Source: Flavobacterium glycines
GTDB lineage: Bacteria > Bacteroidota > Bacteroidia > Flavobacteriales > Flavobacteriaceae
Assembly (NCBI RefSeq): GCF_900100165.1
Contig: NZ_FNEO01000001.1
Coordinates: forward strand, 682,001 to 746,000
Direction: 5' to 3'
DNA: 64,000 bases
The notes beneath the pieces were generated by a model. The model saw only the letters and a list, made by a program, of their open reading frames with translations, ran no database searches and was not told the DNA's origin. The stretch's first letter is position 1; every line of letters starts with the position of its first letter. The position numbers and the translations under genes are program-made. Positions 45,870-52,769 of this stretch are shown here, piece after piece.

Positions 45870-45904
45870 AAAAAAGTCGGATTTTAATAAAATTCGACTT
45901 TTTT
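45870..45904 (+). terminator. Terminator after ORF 3
   Basis: AAAAAAGTCGGATTTT pairs with AAAATTCGACTTTTTT with one imperfect position. It is present although ORF 3 lacks its start. Confidence 0.8.
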
Positions 45905-45951
45905 ATGCCTAAATAGTGACGTTTAACGATACTTTTAATAATTAAAAACAC

Positions 45952-45959
45952 TATTTTTG
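45952..45959 (+). promoter_or_regulatory. Putative -7 box TATTTTTG for precursor 4
   Basis: Matches TAnnTTTG, 34 nt before the ATG at 45994; AAACCTAC follows at 45971-45978. The region resembles that of precursor 1 closely. Confidence 0.55.
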
Positions 45960-45993
45960 TTTCATATTTTAAACCTACTAATAAATAATTATC

Positions 45994-46104
45994 ATGGAAA
46001 AAGAAAAAAAACAATGGATTGCTCCTGTAGCAACCGAAATTGAAATTAATGGTGGTCCAAATCCTACTATTTCAGGTGAGGATTCAGTTTATCATGTATC
46101 ATAA
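45994..46104 (+). CDS. Lasso precursor peptide 4 (36 aa)
   Basis: Leader MEKEKKQWIAPVATEIEING is of the copy 1 type. The core is GPNPTISGEDSVYHVS (16 aa). Here the ring acceptor would be Glu9 (or Asp10), giving a nine-residue ring unlike the eight-residue rings of the other copies. The C-terminal Ser is kept. Own promoter box upstream and terminator downstream. Confidence 0.85.
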   Translation: MEKEKKQWIAPVATEIEINGGPNPTISGEDSVYHVS

Positions 46105-46131
46105 ATTTTAGATAAAAAAAGTACATCTAGT

Positions 46132-46165
46132 AAAAAGTCTACTTTATCAAAAAGTAGACTTTTTT
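46132..46165 (+). terminator. Terminator after precursor 4
   Basis: AAAAAGTCTACTTT (46132-46145) pairs with AAAGTAGACTTTTT (46151-46164). It is a paralogue of the hairpin at 45669, showing that this junction was duplicated. Confidence 0.85.
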
Positions 46166-46232
46166 GTTACTAATTTTAACTGTTTGTCAAAAAACGAATT
46201 TAAATTTCTAAAACCTACAAAAAACAAAACTT

Positions 46233-46349
46233 ATGAATACAGAAAAAAAACAATGGATAACGCCTCAGGCTACTGAAATTGAAGTGAATGGTGGTGTAGA
46301 TCCTGGTATATACGAAGTAACCAATGGCACCATAACAGCTCTTTCTTAA
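46233..46349 (+). CDS. Lasso precursor peptide 5 (38 aa)
   Basis: Leader MNTEKKQWITPQATEIEVNG is identical to that of copy 2. The core is GVDPGIYEVTNGTITALS (18 aa), with Glu8 and C-terminal Ser. AAACCTAC (46211-46218) precedes the ATG by 14 nt. No clear TAnnTTTG box or terminator was found for this copy, so it may rely on readthrough from copy 4. Confidence 0.85.
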   Translation: MNTEKKQWITPQATEIEVNGGVDPGIYEVTNGTITALS

Positions 46350-46455
46350 ATATTTGGAATTTTAAAAAATAAAATTACTTTCCATAAAAGTGGTCTTAAT
46401 TCATTCCTAAAAGCACTATTTACAAATAATTTCTAATTTTTTTACAAAAAAATAT

Positions 46456-46463
46456 TACTTTTG
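46456..46463 (+). promoter_or_regulatory. Putative -7 box TACTTTTG for precursor 6
   Basis: Matches TAnnTTTG, 35 nt before the ATG at 46499; AAACCTGC follows at 46477-46484. Confidence 0.55.
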
Positions 46464-46498
46464 ATTCAAATTTTTTAAACCTGCATAAAACAAATCTT

Positions 46499-46624
46499 AT
46501 GAATACAGAAAAAAAAGAATGGATTACTCCTTTAGCAACTGAAATTAATGTGAATGGAGGGACTGATTTTGGTAACAATGAAAGTTATGTTACTGGTTTT
46601 GGTAATCACGGAAGTATTTCTTAA
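46499..46624 (+). CDS. Lasso precursor peptide 6 (41 aa)
   Basis: Leader MNTEKKEWITPLATEINVNG diverges slightly (Glu7, Leu12, Asn17). The core is 21 residues: it starts GTDFGNNESY with Glu8 and ends GFGNHGSIS. The tail is Gly-rich and shares GNHG with copy 7. C-terminal Ser is kept. Terminator downstream at 46663. Confidence 0.82.
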   Translation: MNTEKKEWITPLATEINVNGGTDFGNNESYVTGFGNHGSIS

Positions 46625-46662
46625 AAAAAGTAAATACTATTTTAGTTACTCTAATTTAATCA

Positions 46663-46693
46663 AAAGTCCACTTTTATGAAAGTGGCTTTTTTT
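46663..46693 (+). terminator. Terminator after precursor 6
   Basis: AAAAGTCCACTTT and AAAGTGGCTTTT pair around TATG, followed by TTTT. Confidence 0.75.
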
Positions 46694-46796
46694 ATATGAC
46701 TTAATGGCTTATTTACAACATTTAAGTAATGAGAATGGAGTAATATCGAGTTTTGAAAAAATTTATTATAAAAGTAGATACTTTTTATAAATAAAA

Positions 46797-46804
46797 TATC
46801 TTTG
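46797..46804 (+). promoter_or_regulatory. Putative -7 box TATCTTTG for precursor 7
   Basis: Perfect TAnnTTTG match, 38 nt before the ATG at 46843. The 5' UTR lacks the AAACCTRC element of copies 1, 4, 5 and 6. Confidence 0.6.
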
Positions 46805-46842
46805 CGTCTGATTTTTATTATTAATCTAATTACACAAAAGTT

Positions 46843-46983
46843 ATGGAAACAAAAAGAAAATGGGTAAATCCCGAAGCAACAGAAATGGAAATTAATGGTG
46901 GAACTGTCCCAGGACAAAATGAAGCCTGGATTGGAGGAGGAGGAAACCACGGAGTAGGATTACCTTCAACGAGTGTTTCCTAA
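46843..46983 (+). CDS. Lasso precursor peptide 7 (46 aa), most divergent
   Basis: Leader METKRKWVNPEATEMEING is one residue shorter but keeps WxxP and ATExEING. The 27-residue core begins GTVPGQNEAW (Glu8) and ends LPSTSVS. The middle is GGGG followed by NHG. At 27 residues it is long for a lasso core, with a predicted 19-residue loop-plus-tail. C-terminal Ser is kept. Weak inverted repeat (47029-47058) follows. Confidence 0.8.
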   Translation: METKRKWVNPEATEMEINGGTVPGQNEAWIGGGGNHGVGLPSTSVS

Positions 46984-47028
46984 ATAATCATTTTGATTAT
47001 CTTACAAAATCTACCACAAACAAATTAA

Positions 47029-47058
47029 TAGTTCACTTACTCCCCAAAAGTGAACTTA
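47029..47058. terminator. Hairpin between precursor 7 and the B2 gene
   Basis: AGTTCACTT and AAGTGAACT form a 9-bp stem around ACTCCCCAA-type loop sequence. No T run follows on the plus strand; it may serve either direction of the convergent genes. Confidence 0.5.
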
Positions 47059-47067
47059 CACAAAATA

Positions 47068-47496
47068 TTAAACAAGAAAGTAATTTTTCTCATTGCAGTT
47101 ACCGCAAATGAATTTACCGTTTACTTTTACCCAGGAATGCCCCTCTTTCTTGTATTTATTTTTTTCAATACCTACAAAATAATCAAAAGGAATTTGGTAT
47201 TGCAACAATAAATACACCGCCTGCCAGGATTGATGGCGACAAACATTTTTCCAGAGAATGTATTTATTGACAATGTATATAGCCAGTGCAATATCTTTTG
47301 CAATTACTGTTTTTTCTGCTGTTAATATTACTTTTGTATCCTGATTTTTACAAATTTGCTCTGTAAAAGCTTTTCTGGATTTTATGGCTAATAACAAATT
47401 TCTATAAATAGCAAGCCAGAACACCATCAAAATTAATTTTCGCTGGTGCCGGCTTAAAATAAATGTGTTTTTAAGCTTTTTAAGAAAAAAATTCAT
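47068..47496 (-). CDS. Lasso leader peptidase (B2, transglutaminase-like)
   Basis: About 142 residues from the ATG at 47496 (MNFFLKKLKN); an ATG at 47514 is also in frame and both overlap the B1 stop. The catalytic region has Cys in VCRHQSWQAVYLLLQ and His in GHSWVKVNG, as in McjB C-terminal-domain proteases. The third triad residue, normally Asp, is not evident (VNGK and GNCNE contain Asn). B2 cuts the leader so the cyclase can close the ring. It is coupled to B1. Confidence 0.88.
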   Translation of the reverse strand: MNFFLKKLKNTFILSRHQRKLILMVFWLAIYRNLLLAIKSRKAFTEQICKNQDTKVILTAEKTVIAKDIALAIYIVNKYILWKNVCRHQSWQAVYLLLQYQIPFDYFVGIEKNKYKKEGHSWVKVNGKFICGNCNEKNYFLV

Positions 47497-47758
47497 TAAT
47501 GTACTCTTTAGCAATTAAATCGGCTAATACAGCCTTTAATTGAACTTCACAGAGTTCCTGCTCTACTTCGTATTCTGCCATTAATTGTGCTACAATTTCG
47601 TTATAAACTAATCCTTCAGAAATATATTGAATAATGGAAGTGTAAGTGGTATTCAAACTAATGTATTTGTTATCTTCGATAGCATACAAAACACCCTCTT
47701 CTTCTAAAGGGGTAAACAATACTTTCTCCGTATTTAAAAGGTATTTTTGATTATCCAT
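47480..47758 (-). CDS. Lasso leader-binding protein (B1, PqqD-like RRE)
   Basis: 92 residues with the PqqD fold order: EEEGVLYAIEDNKYISLNTTYTSIIQYI followed by helices ending LIAKEYINEFFS. Split B1 and B2 proteins are the hallmark of lasso systems outside the proteobacterial McjB fusion. It should bind the leader via the WxxP motif and hand it to B2. It is 2 nt downstream of the sulfotransferase gene. Confidence 0.9.
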   Translation of the reverse strand: MDNQKYLLNTEKVLFTPLEEEGVLYAIEDNKYISLNTTYTSIIQYISEGLVYNEIVAQLMAEYEVEQELCEVQLKAVLADLIAKEYINEFFS

Positions 47759-47760
47759 AA

Positions 47761-48621
47761 TTATTGTATTTGATTTATAACTTCTTCCCAGTACCCCAAT
47801 CGTTTCATCATCGATTCGTTTACTGTCATGATTTTTTGTATTTGTTCTTTAGTTAATTCTTTTTTCCAACGTCCCGTTTCTCCCTTAAAAAAGAAAGCCG
47901 AAGACGGAATTGCTTTTTCTTTAAAGCCTTTGTTTTCTTCCTGTTGCTTTAATTTTTTAAAATCTGTTGCTTCAATAGCCTTACGAATCGCATCATCAGA
48001 ATAATTCAATTGCATTTTTTCTACGGCTGTTTTAAAAGTTGCAAAAGCATTCATTTTCATATCTTCATAGCGAATAACATGAACCGGAACATCTTTTTGC
48101 TGCATCCAGCTCGAAGCGTGCATGGCCCAAGTTCCCATCAGTTGGTAATATTGCTGACCTGCTTTCCCTTTCTTAACAAAAGCACCTTCTTCACAATTCA
48201 TGTATTTATCAATCGTTTCATCAATACTCAATCCCGTGTGATTAGCCAATGAAAGTACTACATCCAATGGATTTCGAACTAAATACAAAGCTAAACGGCT
48301 ACCTTTGTTTGGAATGAGAGGCAATCCATCCCATCGGGAAAAAGTATAAGCATCGTGTATTTTTACAAATAATTCTTTTTGAGCGAGCTGTGCTTTGTAT
48401 GAAAAAGCCGTTTTTCTTAAAGATTCAAACTCTCTTGGTCTTAAATCATCGGTAGATAAGTCTAAAATACTCTCGATATATTCTTTAGCCGAAAAGATAC
48501 CATCTGTTTCCATTTTATTGATATCAATTTCGCCCTGATTCAACAAAGCGGTCAAAAAACTTCGAAACCAGGTATTTCCTGACTTTGGATAAGATGCTAG
48601 CCAAATGATATTATTTTTCAT
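47761..48621 (-). CDS. PAPS-dependent sulfotransferase of the lasso locus
   Basis: 286 residues, full-length for the Sulfotransfer_1 family. The 5'-phosphosulfate loop is LASYPKSGNTWFRSFL (8-23) and the 3'-phosphate motif is LYLVRNPLDVVLSLANHTG near 109-127. A C-terminal KGETGRWKKELTKEQ completes the family pattern. It transfers sulfate from PAPS to a hydroxyl. Position between the kinase and B1 genes and the nearby cysC suggest the precursor peptide is the acceptor. Which residue (Tyr, Ser or Thr) is unknown. Confidence 0.92.
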   Translation of the reverse strand: MKNNIIWLASYPKSGNTWFRSFLTALLNQGEIDINKMETDGIFSAKEYIESILDLSTDDLRPREFESLRKTAFSYKAQLAQKELFVKIHDAYTFSRWDGLPLIPNKGSRLALYLVRNPLDVVLSLANHTGLSIDETIDKYMNCEEGAFVKKGKAGQQYYQLMGTWAMHASSWMQQKDVPVHVIRYEDMKMNAFATFKTAVEKMQLNYSDDAIRKAIEATDFKKLKQQEENKGFKEKAIPSSAFFFKGETGRWKKELTKEQIQKIMTVNESMMKRLGYWEEVINQIQ

Positions 48622-49525
48622 CGGCTTCTATAATTTGATTGATAATAGCATCGGCAAAACTATCAAAACTCGGTTTATCTTTAGGCCTTACAGCTGTCCA
48701 AAAAGGGACTTTTTGCGAAATAATACTCAGGGTTTTAAACTGTAACAACTGCTTGTTCATGCCGTGAATCCAGTTATTTCGATAAATATTATCACCTAAA
48801 CGTTTCATTCCATCAGTAGATTTTAGTCTTTCGATTTGGATGCTATCTCCTTTCATTTCCAGAAAAATAATTCCTTTCACTTTTTGAGAAGTAGCCACAA
48901 AATCATCATGAAAAGCAATACCAAACTTATTGATTTCAGCACGCAATTGCTTTCCATCAGAAAGTGCATATACCTGTTGATTATTCATGGTATTTTCCCA
49001 GGCTCTTAAAACGGGATAAGAAGCAATGGCAACACATTGATTGTCTTCAACCATAATTAAAGCAGTATCATCGGTAAAATAAGTATAGCCTTTTTCTTTT
49101 AATTTTAAAGCCGTTGTTGATTTACCCGTTCTGGAAGGAGCCGCAAAAAGCCATAATCCATCTTTTTTATCCAATACTCCTGAAACATGAAAAGGAATTT
49201 GGTCCTTTTGAAAAAGGATTGCAGCAATACAATTGGAATAAAAAAACAACAGAATACTATCCCAATCTTCACAAAGCGGCTCAATGACTACTTTATTTCC
49301 ATCAGTAACAAAATAACGGGCAATATCAGGCATTTGATAAAAAAACTCATTCTCATTGAATTGTGTAAATGGTTTTTTTACAGTTGGTTCTTTCTTGAAA
49401 TCAGGTACTACAGTACCTAAAACCACTTCAAAATCAGGAATTACCTCTTCTTGATTCATCACAAATGAGGGAAGCAGAATGGTTGAAGTACAGCGTAAAT
49501 TAAAAACCTTGTAATTATATGGCAT
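48611..49525 (-). CDS. HPr-kinase-like lasso peptide kinase
   Basis: 304 residues. The HPr kinase-like core has PFHVSGV (His113), P-loop AAPSRTGKSTTALKL (128-142) and TDDTAL (Asp152-Asp153). HPr is not its likely target, as the regulatory N-terminal domain of HprK is absent. Homologues in lasso clusters such as paeninodin phosphorylate the side chain of the C-terminal Ser. All seven precursors here end in Ser. It overlaps the sulfotransferase start by 11 nt and leads the B-side operon. Confidence 0.88.
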   Translation of the reverse strand: MPYNYKVFNLRCTSTILLPSFVMNQEEVIPDFEVVLGTVVPDFKKEPTVKKPFTQFNENEFFYQMPDIARYFVTDGNKVVIEPLCEDWDSILLFFYSNCIAAILFQKDQIPFHVSGVLDKKDGLWLFAAPSRTGKSTTALKLKEKGYTYFTDDTALIMVEDNQCVAIASYPVLRAWENTMNNQQVYALSDGKQLRAEINKFGIAFHDDFVATSQKVKGIIFLEMKGDSIQIERLKSTDGMKRLGDNIYRNNWIHGMNKQLLQFKTLSIISQKVPFWTAVRPKDKPSFDSFADAIINQIIEADEK

Positions 49526-49559
49526 TAGCTCACTTTATTTTAATATTTTATTAACTTCG

Positions 49560-49567
49560 CAAATGTA
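49560..49567 (-). promoter_or_regulatory. Putative -7 box TACATTTG for the kinase-ST-B1-B2 operon
   Basis: CAAATGTA on the plus strand gives TACATTTG on the minus strand, about 35 nt before the kinase start. It lies in the 57-nt divergent gap shared with the cyclase gene. Confidence 0.55.
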
Positions 49568-49582
49568 AAAAAATACAGTGAA

Positions 49583-51388
49583 ATGAAAGGATTTTTTGGA
49601 ATTTTAAACTTGAATAATGGAAATTTTCAAGAAGTAACAAATAAGTATCTCAATACTAAATCACTAAAGAATGGAAATACTTCATTACTAACCGATCAAA
49701 TCCTATTAGAAGATTTTGCTCAACCAATTTCTAAAAACAATAAATTTCCTGATTTACAATATGTGGGTTGGTGCCGATTAGATAATATTGAAGAATTACA
49801 ATTGCAACTGCAACTTTCTGATGATGTTAAAGAAAAAGAAGTAATAGTAGCTGCCTATCAAAAATGGGGAAAAGATTGTGTCAAACATTTCATTGGCGAT
49901 TTTAGTTTTGCAATTTGGGATGAAATGAAAAAATCGCTTTTTTTAGCTAAGGATCAAATGGGTATCCGTCCGCTTTTTTATATGGAGGAGGATGAACTAC
50001 TCTATTTTGGAACAACAATTCCGTCAATTAAAGCAGCTTTACTCAAAAAACCGGCGTTAAATGAAAACTATATCGCTAAAGAACTTCGCAATTATCCTCA
50101 GGAAGTAGAAGACACTTTTTTCAAGAACATTAAAAGACTCAAACCGGCTCATTCTATTGTTATAAGTCCCGGAGAAAAGATAGAAGAAATTCGTTATTGG
50201 GAACTCAACACAGTAGATTTAAGTTATTGTAAAAACAATGAAGATTATTATGCCCTTTTAAGAAAAACACTTGAAACAGCTATAAAATCCAGAATCAGAG
50301 GTAAAAAAAATGTAGGATGCCAACTTTCGGGCGGAATGGATTCCTCAGCCATTGCCGTACTTTTATCTCGATTAATGGATAAAAAACAGCTGCATACTTA
50401 TTCGTTTGTTCTGGATGAAACCACAAGAGCTTACTCTGATAACGGTATTGATGAACAAGGCACTCAGGAAGAAATTATTAACTATGCGAATTTAATTCGT
50501 GAAAATCATCATCCAATTACCGGTTTTCATTATAAAGATGTATTTGAAGAAATTCATAAACATAATGAGGTAATGGGTGGCGTTGCCAATAGCGATTGTA
50601 TCTGGCAGGATAGTTTATACAAAATAGCTGCAGAACAAAACCAGATAGAAGTGATTTTTAGTGGTTTTCCTGGTGATGAAGGCATTTCTCAAAATGGAAA
50701 TAATTATTTTTACGATTACCTGAACGATTTTAATATTAAAGGTTTATTTCAATTTCTACTTGATTTTAGACGGGGAGCCATTCTAAAAACCGTACATTAT
50801 TACAAAGCAAAAAAAGTAAAAACAACTGCCTTCGATTTTTCTGAAATACAGGAAAAAAGAAATTTATTAAATCCCAAATCTTCATTTTACAAGGAATTAA
50901 AAGACATTTCTTTTGCTTTTAATCCCAGTTTCAAAAACTGGCAAAAACAACAAATTTGCAGAGCACATACTAGTTTACGAACCGAGTCAGAAGGAGCCTA
51001 TGCTAATCAATATAATATAGAAACTGTATATCCCTTGGCTGATATTCGATTATTGGAAATCATGTACAGTTTACCTACGGAATTGTTTAAACCCAAACCC
51101 TATTCCAGAGCCTTATTTAGAAATTTAGCCATTGGAATCTTACCGGAAAAAGTACGACTACAGCCTAAAAGAAGCGGGGCTAAAACCCTTGCTTTTGCGG
51201 ATTACTGGATTTTTACAAAAGCAGAAGAATTAAAAATTTATAACATTAAAAACCATACGGGTTTAATGATTTCCGAAGAAGAATACCTGCAAAAAGAAGC
51301 CGAAAATGAATTGATGAAAATGAAACGATTAAATAATTTAAAAGAAATGGATTATTTGATAAGTTTGAATTTACCCGATATTTCTTAA
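49583..51388 (+). CDS. Lasso cyclase (asparagine-synthetase-like, C component)
   Basis: 601 residues. The N-terminal glutaminase-like domain starts MKGFFGILNL and lacks the catalytic Cys2 of true asparagine synthetases, as in lasso cyclases. The synthetase domain has the ATP motif LSGGMDSSAIAVLLSRL (248-264). It would adenylate the ring Glu and join it to the N-terminal amine of the core. It reads divergently from the kinase operon and 53 nt before the nucleotidyltransferase gene. Confidence 0.93.
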   Translation: MKGFFGILNLNNGNFQEVTNKYLNTKSLKNGNTSLLTDQILLEDFAQPISKNNKFPDLQYVGWCRLDNIEELQLQLQLSDDVKEKEVIVAAYQKWGKDCVKHFIGDFSFAIWDEMKKSLFLAKDQMGIRPLFYMEEDELLYFGTTIPSIKAALLKKPALNENYIAKELRNYPQEVEDTFFKNIKRLKPAHSIVISPGEKIEEIRYWELNTVDLSYCKNNEDYYALLRKTLETAIKSRIRGKKNVGCQLSGGMDSSAIAVLLSRLMDKKQLHTYSFVLDETTRAYSDNGIDEQGTQEEIINYANLIRENHHPITGFHYKDVFEEIHKHNEVMGGVANSDCIWQDSLYKIAAEQNQIEVIFSGFPGDEGISQNGNNYFYDYLNDFNIKGLFQFLLDFRRGAILKTVHYYKAKKVKTTAFDFSEIQEKRNLLNPKSSFYKELKDISFAFNPSFKNWQKQQICRAHTSLRTESEGAYANQYNIETVYPLADIRLLEIMYSLPTELFKPKPYSRALFRNLAIGILPEKVRLQPKRSGAKTLAFADYWIFTKAEELKIYNIKNHTGLMISEEEYLQKEAENELMKMKRLNNLKEMDYLISLNLPDIS

Positions 51389-51441
51389 AAAAATTGCACT
51401 AAAAAAACTTAATTTAATTATTCCTCAACTAATTCTTCTCA

Positions 51442-52695
51442 ATGATTACTATTTCAGACATCAAAAATAAATATGGAATTTCTATGGCATTAGTTATACT
51501 ATGCACTAGAGTATACTTTAAAACGGCTGAAATAGACGATTTAAACACTTTTATTGCGTCCAATGATATAGAATGGTCAGATGTATTCAAAACATGTCGT
51601 AAACACCGAATCAGATCGTTTATCTATCGGGTACTATTAAAAATAGAAATTCCTGAAAAAATAAGATTAGAAATAAACATAGAACTAAAAAGAAATTCTG
51701 TTCAAAATATAAAACTTGCTTTAGAAACGGAAAAATTGATTAATATACTAAATCAGCAGGGAATAAAAATACTGCCTTACAAAGGAGCAGCATATTCAAA
51801 ACAATTTTTTGGAAATATTAATATGCGAGAATCATCTGATATTGATTTGATACTAAATCCAGATGATCTATCTAAAATATTTCCAATAATGAAGGAACTA
51901 GGATTTCAATCCTATCAATTAGAATACTACCATAGAATTGGACATAAAAAATTTATAAAGACACATAAGGATTTTAATTTTGATAAGTTTTTAGGCGAAA
52001 AAATAGAATTTCACGTGGAATTTCATTTTAATATTATTAATAAAAATTTACACGTTAATAAAAAATTAAATTATTTTGACTGGAATAATCCCCAAGAAAA
52101 TCAACTAATTAATAAAAAAATCCATTTTATAAATCCAATAGAACATTTTAAGGCTGTATGTATGCATCATCTGCTTCAGGATCAACTTGGACACCTTAAA
52201 ACCATAATTGATTTAACACAAGGAATGAATTGGGTCGAAAACTACCAAATTCAAAACAACAATGAGAATAATAACTCAGAAACGTTCACGCTCCTAAATA
52301 AAAATCTCAATACCAATATTGTAAAAGCAACAATAAATCAACTACTAGCAACACAGTTTAAAAATAAATTAGTTGAGAAAAAAAAGATCGATATACTAAT
52401 TCATTTTATCTTAAGCAATAACTATCAAAAAATGCGAAATAATAAATTCCCAATTTGGGATGCTATTAAATATCATTATTCTATTATTACAAGAACTAAA
52501 GAATTTTATATTACATTAGAAGATAAGTTCTTCTATTTATATAATCAAATACTTAGCACCTTTAAACCACAAGCAGTTGATTATATGATTATTAAAATAA
52601 ATAAACCATTCCACTTTTTATATTACATAGCCAGACCAATAAGGTTACTATTTCTACCTCAAGATCCACAATCAGCTACTAAAAATAAGATATAA
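51442..52695 (+). CDS. Nucleotidyltransferase-like tailoring protein of the lasso locus
   Basis: 417 residues. The segment ILPYKGAAYSKQFFGNINMR followed by SSDIDLIL (Asp133, Asp135) matches the uncharacterised nucleotidyltransferase family PF14907 often found in kinase-containing lasso clusters. A homologue from the pseudomycoidin cluster acts on the phosphorylated C-terminus. I infer that here it extends or decorates the phosphoserine made by the kinase. The A+T-rich codon use is more extreme than in neighbours, consistent with a transferred accessory gene. Confidence 0.85.
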   Translation: MITISDIKNKYGISMALVILCTRVYFKTAEIDDLNTFIASNDIEWSDVFKTCRKHRIRSFIYRVLLKIEIPEKIRLEINIELKRNSVQNIKLALETEKLINILNQQGIKILPYKGAAYSKQFFGNINMRESSDIDLILNPDDLSKIFPIMKELGFQSYQLEYYHRIGHKKFIKTHKDFNFDKFLGEKIEFHVEFHFNIINKNLHVNKKLNYFDWNNPQENQLINKKIHFINPIEHFKAVCMHHLLQDQLGHLKTIIDLTQGMNWVENYQIQNNNENNNSETFTLLNKNLNTNIVKATINQLLATQFKNKLVEKKKIDILIHFILSNNYQKMRNNKFPIWDAIKYHYSIITRTKEFYITLEDKFFYLYNQILSTFKPQAVDYMIIKINKPFHFLYYIARPIRLLFLPQDPQSATKNKI

Positions 52696-52714
52696 GTGAA
52701 TTATTTTTGAAACA

Positions 52715-52752
52715 AAAAAAGCCTTCAATTCTTAAGAATTGAAGGCTTTTTT
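52715..52752. terminator. Bidirectional terminator, perfect 38-nt palindrome
   Basis: A 19-nt arm AAAAAAGCCTTCAATTCTT is followed directly by its complement. It ends the plus-strand lasso genes and the minus-strand OmpH gene and marks the right edge of the lasso locus. Confidence 0.9.
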
Positions 52753-52769
52753 ATTTTTTTGAAACAGAA

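Noticed and set aside
45826..46014. Minus-strand 62-codon ORF between precursors 3 and 4
   Set aside because: Its translation is Phe/Lys/Ile-rich from A+T-rich terminator and promoter DNA; no support as a gene.
46660..46950. A 96-codon minus-strand ORF across precursor 7
   Set aside because: It overlaps the precursor 7 gene and a terminator, has a low-complexity Phe/Ile-rich translation, and no recognisable domain; the plus-strand precursor explains the DNA.
45242..46983. Reading the array as double-glycine bacteriocins exported by a C39-type transporter
   Set aside because: The transporter has no C39 peptidase domain, while B1, B2 and cyclase genes are present; GG at the core junction is better explained as lasso core Gly1.
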